Part shown: in pieces, positions 6,444-10,607 of the stretch
Layout: the number at the start of each line of letters is the position of its first letter
How positions within the stretch are numbered: position 1 is the stretch's first letter
From: Bacillota bacterium
GTDB taxonomy: Bacteria > Bacillota > Limnochordia > JAAZLZ01
DNA: 10,607 bases
Reading direction: 5' to 3'
NCBI GenBank assembly: GCA_012799075.1
Contig: JAAZLZ010000064.1
Location: 1-10,607, forward strand
The notes under the pieces: generated by a model
What the model was told of the DNA's origin: nothing
The model's input: the letters and a program-made list of their open reading frames with translations, nothing else
The model's database searches: none
Translations under genes and position numbers: made by a program

Positions 6444-7532
6444 ATGATGAATGATGAACGCGGTAGTGCCCTGATCCTGGCCTTGGTAGTCATCTTTTTG
6501 CTGCTGGCAGCTTTAGGGGCCGTAGGCCGGCTGGCAGGGGGGCTCCTTCGTTCGGCCCGCTCGGAGCGGGATGGCATCTTGGCCTTGACGGCGGCCGAAT
6601 CGGGTCTTTGCCATGCCCTAGCCCTGGATTGGTCCCAGCTGCCTTTGGGGGGGACCTTGATTCCGGAAGGGGAGCATGGACTGGTTGGGAGTTCCTACTC
6701 GGTAGAAGTAGAGGATTTAGGTGATGACCGGTTTCTTCTTCGCAGTCGGGGCAACGCGGGGCGGGCATCGAGGGCGATTGCCCAGGAAATCATGCTAACC
6801 ATGGATGAAGAATTTCCCCTGTTTCACGGGATGGACGTATCCCAGATCGGGGATGGTCTTCCGTATGTATACCCTCTGATGCCTCCCTTGCCTGAGGAAG
6901 CCATCCCGTGGGATCTCGACGGGGATGGCTGGCACCTGCCGGGACCTGGCATCTACTACATCCAGGGGGATGTGGCCATTCCCCATAAGGGCAGTTTGGT
7001 GCTGGAAGATGGGGTGGACCTATACCTCTTCGGCAGCCTCATTTTGGGTCCTGGGCAGGGGGAGGGACGACCCCAAAGCACCCTGGAGCTTTTGGGCGAG
7101 TGTCACCTTTACGTCCATGGCGATCTGCTCATTCGAGCCAACTCGCGGATTGCTACCGGAGAGGCAGACTCCCTCAGCTTCATTTATGCAGACGGATTGG
7201 AAGTAAAGGCGGGGGGATCCGATAAGCGACTGGGCAATGGGCAGGGCCGGTTGCTGTTTGTCCTTACTGGCGATGGGGAAGAAGAGGTCAGCCTAGGGCA
7301 AAACAGGGATCTCTTCGGAGGGGTCTATGCTCCGACCCGTCTTGTCGGTGTTAATACCCCCTTTACAGTCATCGGGGCTGTGGTCGGTGAGCAGGTGCAA
7401 GACAGGGGGGCAATTGATTTTGCCGATGATGATCCACTAAGGGATTTACGGGCCAAGGATATTTACGGCAAGGTCTATGGAGCGCCGGGGGTTCCCCGGG
7501 TGGTGGTTGGCAGTTGGCGAGAGATCCGTTGA
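6444..7532 (+). CDS. PilX-like minor pilin with beta-helix-like C-terminal domain
   Basis: A 362-residue pilus-associated protein. The N-terminus (MNDERG, then SALILALVVIFLLLAALG) matches the PilX N-terminal type: a prepilin-like RG junction and hydrophobic helix without Glu at position 5, followed by 'LTAAESG'. Residues about 150-350 contain short regularly spaced strands and turns (GIYYIQGDVAIP, GSLVLEDGVDLYLFGSL, LYVHGDLLI, GGVYAPTRLVGV, FTVIGAVVGEQV, GAIDFADDDPLRDL). These suggest a right-handed beta-helix like the C-terminal DUF7305-type domain of Bacillota PilX-like proteins. ATG at 6447 sits 7 bases after GGTGAGG and is the likelier start; ATG at 6444 adds one Met. The stop overlaps the next gene's TTG. 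Likely role: a priming or tip complex of the pilus with the two following pseudopilins, by analogy with PilVWX. Confidence 0.8.
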   Translation: MMNDERGSALILALVVIFLLLAALGAVGRLAGGLLRSARSERDGILALTAAESGLCHALALDWSQLPLGGTLIPEGEHGLVGSSYSVEVEDLGDDRFLLRSRGNAGRASRAIAQEIMLTMDEEFPLFHGMDVSQIGDGLPYVYPLMPPLPEEAIPWDLDGDGWHLPGPGIYYIQGDVAIPHKGSLVLEDGVDLYLFGSLILGPGQGEGRPQSTLELLGECHLYVHGDLLIRANSRIATGEADSLSFIYADGLEVKAGGSDKRLGNGQGRLLFVLTGDGEEEVSLGQNRDLFGGVYAPTRLVGVNTPFTVIGAVVGEQVQDRGAIDFADDDPLRDLRAKDIYGKVYGAPGVPRVVVGSWREIR

Positions 7533-7897
7533 GAAAGCGAGAACAAGGTTTTACCCTCATTGAAGTGACTGTTGCCCTCGCATTGCTGGCATTGATTCTC
7601 CCCGCAGCATATTTCTCCCTTGGCAGCGGTCTTAAGGCCTTGGAAAGCGTTCGGGATTACCGACAGGCTACCCGACTGCTGGCCGATTCCCTGGAGGATC
7701 TTCGCTCGAGGGGAGAAGAAATCATCGGCCAAAGTGGGGAGCAGAAAGAGCCCTTCCAAGGGGAGTATGTCCTCTGCTACAGGGTGGAGCCGGTGGAAGG
7801 GTTGCTGTACCGGTGTGAGGTGTGGATCTGCCGAGGAGAAGAGGTGGTTGCCGAAGCGGTCTTTCTTCTGATGGGGGGTAGGGGCGTTGAAAGTTGA
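7529..7897 (+). CDS. Pseudopilin, PilV/GspI-like
   Basis: A small prepilin of about 122 residues. The leader MRKREQG is followed by FTLIEVTVALALLALILPAAYFSL, giving a clear prepilin peptidase site after Gly, with Phe at +1 and Glu at +5. The head is short, with strands such as 'GEYVLCYRVEPV' and 'YRCEVWIC', and contains three cysteines (LCYR, YRCE, WICR) that could form a disulfide. Early mature residues IEV and the size suggest a PilV/GspI-type minor pilin. I prefer TTG at 7529-7531, which overlaps the TGA of the upstream gene as TTGA and gives a normal leader; TTG at 7514 would add five residues. It probably assembles with the PilX-like and next pseudopilin into a minor-pilin initiation complex. 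Confidence 0.82.
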   Translation: MRKREQGFTLIEVTVALALLALILPAAYFSLGSGLKALESVRDYRQATRLLADSLEDLRSRGEEIIGQSGEQKEPFQGEYVLCYRVEPVEGLLYRCEVWICRGEEVVAEAVFLLMGGRGVES

Positions 7898-8315
7898 GGG
7901 CTTCTCCCTGGTGGAGGTATTGGTCAGCGTGACCCTAGTTGGGGTCTTGCTGGTTGCCTTGTATTCATCCCAGCTGGTCCTATGGAAAGGACAACGCACC
8001 TTGCAAGGGGAGCTCCGTTGGGAAGAAGAGGCCAACTGGGCTTTGGAGCGGATATGTGGGCTATTGCGCAGTGCTGCTGAGGTGGAATTGATGACGGAAG
8101 CCTTGGCTTTTCGGTCGGTGGAGGGAACCGAGGGAGCCCTTGAGCTGGTGGACGGCGATCTTTGGCTCCTGAGGGAGGGGAAGTTGCAGCAAATCTTCGC
8201 AGGAGTCAACTCCTTCGAGCCGCGTTGGGTGGATTTTGACCGGGGCTTGCTGGAGATATCCCTGGAAGGCAAGTCGGTAGTAAAGGCGAGGGTCTGGCTT
8301 CGGAACAGGGGGTGA
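7887..8315 (+). CDS. Pseudopilin, PilW/GspJ-like
   Basis: A 142-residue prepilin with a very short leader (MKVEG) before FSLVEVLVSVTLVGVLLVALY, giving Phe +1 and Glu +5 after the predicted cleavage. Downstream, 'WEEEANWALERICGLLRSAAEVEL' matches the amphipathic helix of PilW/GspJ-type pseudopilins, where an 'R...L...l..a' pattern precedes the beta head. The remainder is strand-rich (ALAFRSVEGTEG, GDLWLLREGKLQQI, LLEISLEGKSVVKARVWL). The TTG start overlaps the upstream pseudopilin by 11 bases and follows a G-rich stretch (GGGGGGTAGGGG) that can serve as ribosome binding site. The stop overlaps the next gene as GTGA. It is predicted to be an inner-membrane protein before assembly and part of the minor-pilin complex. 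Confidence 0.82.
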   Translation: MKVEGFSLVEVLVSVTLVGVLLVALYSSQLVLWKGQRTLQGELRWEEEANWALERICGLLRSAAEVELMTEALAFRSVEGTEGALELVDGDLWLLREGKLQQIFAGVNSFEPRWVDFDRGLLEISLEGKSVVKARVWLRNRG

Positions 8316-10006
8316 GGACTTTGTCGGCAACGCGTAAGCGATTGGGAGAACTCTTGCGGGACGGAGGGATTTTGACCGATGATCAGCTGGGTCGGGCCCT
8401 CGAAGTACAAAGGAAAAGTGATAAGCGGCTAGGGGAAATCCTGCTGGATCTTGGCTTTGCCGATGAAGAGCAAATAGCCGATGCCCTGGCAAGCCATCTG
8501 GAAGTGCCCCGGGTGGACCTTGACCAGCTGGTGGTGACCCCTGGGGCGATTACCCTGATCCCCGAGGAGTTCGCCTCCCGTTACAGCGTTTTTCCATGGA
8601 AAGAAGAGGATTCCTGTCTTCATGTGGCCATGACGGACCCGCTGGACATCCAAGTTATTGATGATTTGAGGATGCTAACGGGATTGAACGTGAAGCCTTA
8701 CGTAGCTACCTTGTCGGAGATCCGCCGGGCCCGGCGGCGACATGAGGATTTGCAGGAGTCGGCCGATCGGGTGATCAAGGAGCTGCCCCGGGATGAGGCT
8801 CCCAAAGAAGAGCCAACAGTTGTGGACTCCCCCGGCGTCCAAGCCGTTGAGCTCATTTTGACCCAGGCCGTCAGAAGGGAGGCCAGCGACATCCACATCG
8901 AACCCCAGGAAGACAGTTTGCGGGTGCGCTATCGGTTGGATGGACACCTGGCCGACGTGATGCGTTTTCCCCTCCAGTTGGCCCCGGATATCATCTCCCG
9001 GGTAAAGGTGATGGCCGATATGGACATCACCGAGAAGAGGCGGCCCCAAGATGGCCGGATTGAGCTGGCCAACGATGGGGTGGATATGCGGGTGTCATCC
9101 CTGCCGACCATCCATGGCGAGAAACTCGTGATCAGGATACTAAACCAGGTGGCATCATTCCTCGAGATCGATCGGCTGGGGTTCCAGCCGGAGTCCATGG
9201 ACCTTGTCCGGCAGATGCTCCACCAGCCCTACGGGCTCATCTTGGTGACGGGCCCTACAGGGAGCGGCAAGACCACGACTCTGTACGCCTTTCTCAATCA
9301 GCTCAGTCGACCGGAACGCAATGTGATTACCGTGGAAGACCCGGTGGAATTCCGTCTGCCGGGAGTCAATCAAGTGCAGGTTAATCCCCGTGCGGGTCTG
9401 ACCTTCGCTGCCGGTCTCAGGGCAGTGTTGCGCCAGGACCCTGATGTAATCATGGTGGGGGAGGTTAGGGATGGGGAAACGGCGGAGATTGCCATCCGGG
9501 CTGCCCTCACCGGCCATCTAGTTCTTTGCACCCTCCACACCAACAACACCGTCGGCGCCCTGATACGTTTGTTGGACATGGGCATCGAACCGTACTTGCT
9601 GGGAGCAACCATCACCGGGGTCCTTTCCCAGCGGTTGGTGCGGGCCCTTTGCCCCCGGTGCAAGGAGCAGCGTACGCCTGATCCGGTGGACCTTCGCTTC
9701 CTGGGGCCCCGGGCTGAAACCGTCCCTTTGTATCGTGAGCGGGGATGTCCTTTCTGCAATGGAACAGGCTTCCGGGGACGGTTGGCTATTGAAGAGGTTC
9801 TCTTGATTGACGGGGAGATTCGCCAGGAGATTGTGGCGGGAAGCAGGGAATCACAGTTGGTGGCCCTGGCGGAGAAGAAGGGGACCCTTTTCTTGCGGGA
9901 AAGCGGGGCCCGCCGGGTATTGGCGGGATTGACCACAAGCCGTGAGGTAATGAGGGCTGTGTATACCATCGATGACTCATTGGAGGCTGACCGTGAGGAG
10001 TTTTGA
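8312..10006 (+). CDS. pilB: Type IV pilus extension ATPase PilB (GspE family) with MshEN domain
   Basis: The 564-residue hexameric ATPase that powers pilin polymerisation at the inner membrane. The N-terminus carries two 24-residue MshEN motifs, starting RLGELLRDGGILTDDQL (10-33) and RLGEILLDLGFADEEQI (39-62). They are separated by five residues, as in cyclic-di-GMP-binding MshEN domains; the final Gln of the first motif is kept but is His in the second. The catalytic core has Walker A GPTGSGKT (314-321), a Walker B region with DPDVIMVGE ending in the likely catalytic Glu at about 384, and the His box (H402, H409 in TLHT). The zinc-binding tetracysteine is C447/C450 and C479/C482, a hallmark of PilB/GspE extension ATPases that is absent in PilT. 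The GTG start overlaps the upstream stop (GTGA); TTG at 8321 is a weaker alternative. The pilus context points to PilB rather than a secretion GspE. Confidence 0.95.
   Translation: MRTLSATRKRLGELLRDGGILTDDQLGRALEVQRKSDKRLGEILLDLGFADEEQIADALASHLEVPRVDLDQLVVTPGAITLIPEEFASRYSVFPWKEEDSCLHVAMTDPLDIQVIDDLRMLTGLNVKPYVATLSEIRRARRRHEDLQESADRVIKELPRDEAPKEEPTVVDSPGVQAVELILTQAVRREASDIHIEPQEDSLRVRYRLDGHLADVMRFPLQLAPDIISRVKVMADMDITEKRRPQDGRIELANDGVDMRVSSLPTIHGEKLVIRILNQVASFLEIDRLGFQPESMDLVRQMLHQPYGLILVTGPTGSGKTTTLYAFLNQLSRPERNVITVEDPVEFRLPGVNQVQVNPRAGLTFAAGLRAVLRQDPDVIMVGEVRDGETAEIAIRAALTGHLVLCTLHTNNTVGALIRLLDMGIEPYLLGATITGVLSQRLVRALCPRCKEQRTPDPVDLRFLGPRAETVPLYRERGCPFCNGTGFRGRLAIEEVLLIDGEIRQEIVAGSRESQLVALAEKKGTLFLRESGARRVLAGLTTSREVMRAVYTIDDSLEADREEF
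9982..9986 (+). promoter_or_regulatory. Ribosome binding site of pilT inside the pilB 3' end
   Basis: GGAGG lies within the last codons of pilB, 6 bases before the GTG at 9993. Together with the open frame to the window end, it fixes the pilT start and shows that pilT has its own initiation signal, unlike the two pseudopilin genes. Confidence 0.7.
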
Positions 10007-10607
10007 TGAGCTTTTAGAGATTGCTGTGGAAAAGGATGCTTCGGATCTCCATTTGACCGTGGGAGCAGCTCCCATCTTACGGATCAACGGCGAGCTTTTA
10101 CCCCTGGAAGGGGAGGGGGCCTACAGCCCAGATGACCTGCAGGCCATACTTTGGCCTGCCATTGAAGAACCCTACCGGGAGATCTACGAAGAACAAGGGG
10201 AAGTAGACTTTTCCCTGAGCCGGCCCGGTGTGGGACGGTTTCGCTGCAACCTGTATCGGCAGCGGGGCTCAATCGGCATCGCGGTCAGAATCGTTTCGGC
10301 GAAGATCCCCTCCTTGGACGAGCTAGGACTGCCGCCGGTGGTGCAGGTCCTTTGCCAAAAGAGGAATGGGTTGATCTTAGTGACGGGTCCTGCCGGGAGC
10401 GGCAAGTCCACAACCCTCGCGGCCATGATCGATTTAATCAATTCATCCCGTAGCAATGTGATCATCACCTTGGAAGATCCCATCGAGCATCTGCACCGGC
10501 ATCGCTTAAGCGTCGTCAACCAGCGGGAAGTCGGTCATGACACCAAGTCTTTTGCCAGTGGACTCCGGGCCGCTTTGCGGGAAGATCCCGATGTTATTCT
10601 GGTTGGA
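9993..10607 (+). CDS. pilT: Type IV pilus retraction ATPase PilT, 3' truncated
   Basis: The first 205 residues of a PilT-family hexameric ATPase, which disassembles the pilus and drives retraction and twitching. The frame is open to the last base and overlaps the pilB end by 14 bases. The N-terminal PAS-like domain has the family opening 'DELLEIAVEKDASDLHLTVG' and 'PILRINGEL'. It continues with 'VGRFRCNLYRQRG' and 'AVRIV'. Walker A is GPAGSGKST (132-140), with Ala where Thr is common. 'TLEDPIEHLHRHRLSVVNQREVG' (Asp box and following loop) and 'ALREDPDVILVG' are present; the window stops just before the Walker B Glu. The His box and the AIRNLIRE-type C-terminus lie outside. PilT, rather than PilB or PilU, is supported by the short N-terminus and this loop. 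The GTG start has a good ribosome binding site. Confidence 0.93.
   Translation, partial: MRSFDELLEIAVEKDASDLHLTVGAAPILRINGELLPLEGEGAYSPDDLQAILWPAIEEPYREIYEEQGEVDFSLSRPGVGRFRCNLYRQRGSIGIAVRIVSAKIPSLDELGLPPVVQVLCQKRNGLILVTGPAGSGKSTTLAAMIDLINSSRSNVIITLEDPIEHLHRHRLSVVNQREVGHDTKSFASGLRAALREDPDVILVG

Noticed and set aside
7475..8410. A 311-codon - strand frame opposite the two pseudopilin genes
   Set aside because: It is antisense to two well-recognised prepilin genes. Its product is Ser/Pro/Arg-rich with no family pattern, as expected for a shadow frame.
9370..9969. A 199-codon - strand frame within pilB
   Set aside because: It is the complement of the conserved catalytic core and zinc motif of PilB. 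The product is Arg/Pro-rich and has no recognisable domain.

Overview
The window looks like chromosomal DNA of a moderately GC-rich member of the Bacillota (Firmicutes), probably a clostridial or related deep-branching lineage. This is inferred from strong purine-rich ribosome binding sites, frequent GTG and TTG starts, short overlaps between genes, and the protein families present: a YhiN/BaiN-type flavoprotein, a DUF4097-like protein beside a small membrane protein, and a type IV pilus cluster with an MshEN-type PilB. No sequence search was possible, so the taxonomy is tentative. I saw no insertion sequence, phage gene, CRISPR array, rRNA or tRNA.

Left part (1-2423, + strand): the 5'-truncated end of a FAD-dependent oxidoreductase, then an MFS transporter. 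Between them is a possible 10-codon leader ORF whose stop overlaps the transporter start. Middle part (2420-5697, - strand): a small three-helix membrane protein, a membrane-anchored DUF4097-like protein whose stop overlaps the start of the small gene, and a large cytosolic TPR protein whose tail resembles a SAP/Rho-N helical module followed by a winged-helix-like domain. The MFS gene and the small membrane protein gene converge with a 4-base overlap.

Right part (6051-10607, + strand): a type IV pilus operon in the order pilin, PilX-like minor pilin, two small pseudopilins (PilV/GspI-like and PilW/GspJ-like), PilB extension ATPase, and PilT retraction ATPase (cut by the window end). The first two genes have ATG starts and their own ribosome binding sites. 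The later genes start at TTG or GTG and overlap their upstream neighbour by 3 to 14 bases, which suggests a translationally coupled unit with decreasing initiation strength. The N-terminus of PilB carries two tandem motifs with the spacing of the MshEN cyclic-di-GMP-binding domain, so pilus extension is probably controlled by that second messenger.

The 353-base divergent region between the TPR gene and the pilin gene should hold the promoters of both. It contains repeated short motifs but no riboswitch that I could recognise. I did not find a clearly unprecedented system. The points most worth a second look are the TPR/SAP-like/winged-helix protein next to the pilus operon, the PilB c-di-GMP motifs, and the leader ORF before the transporter.
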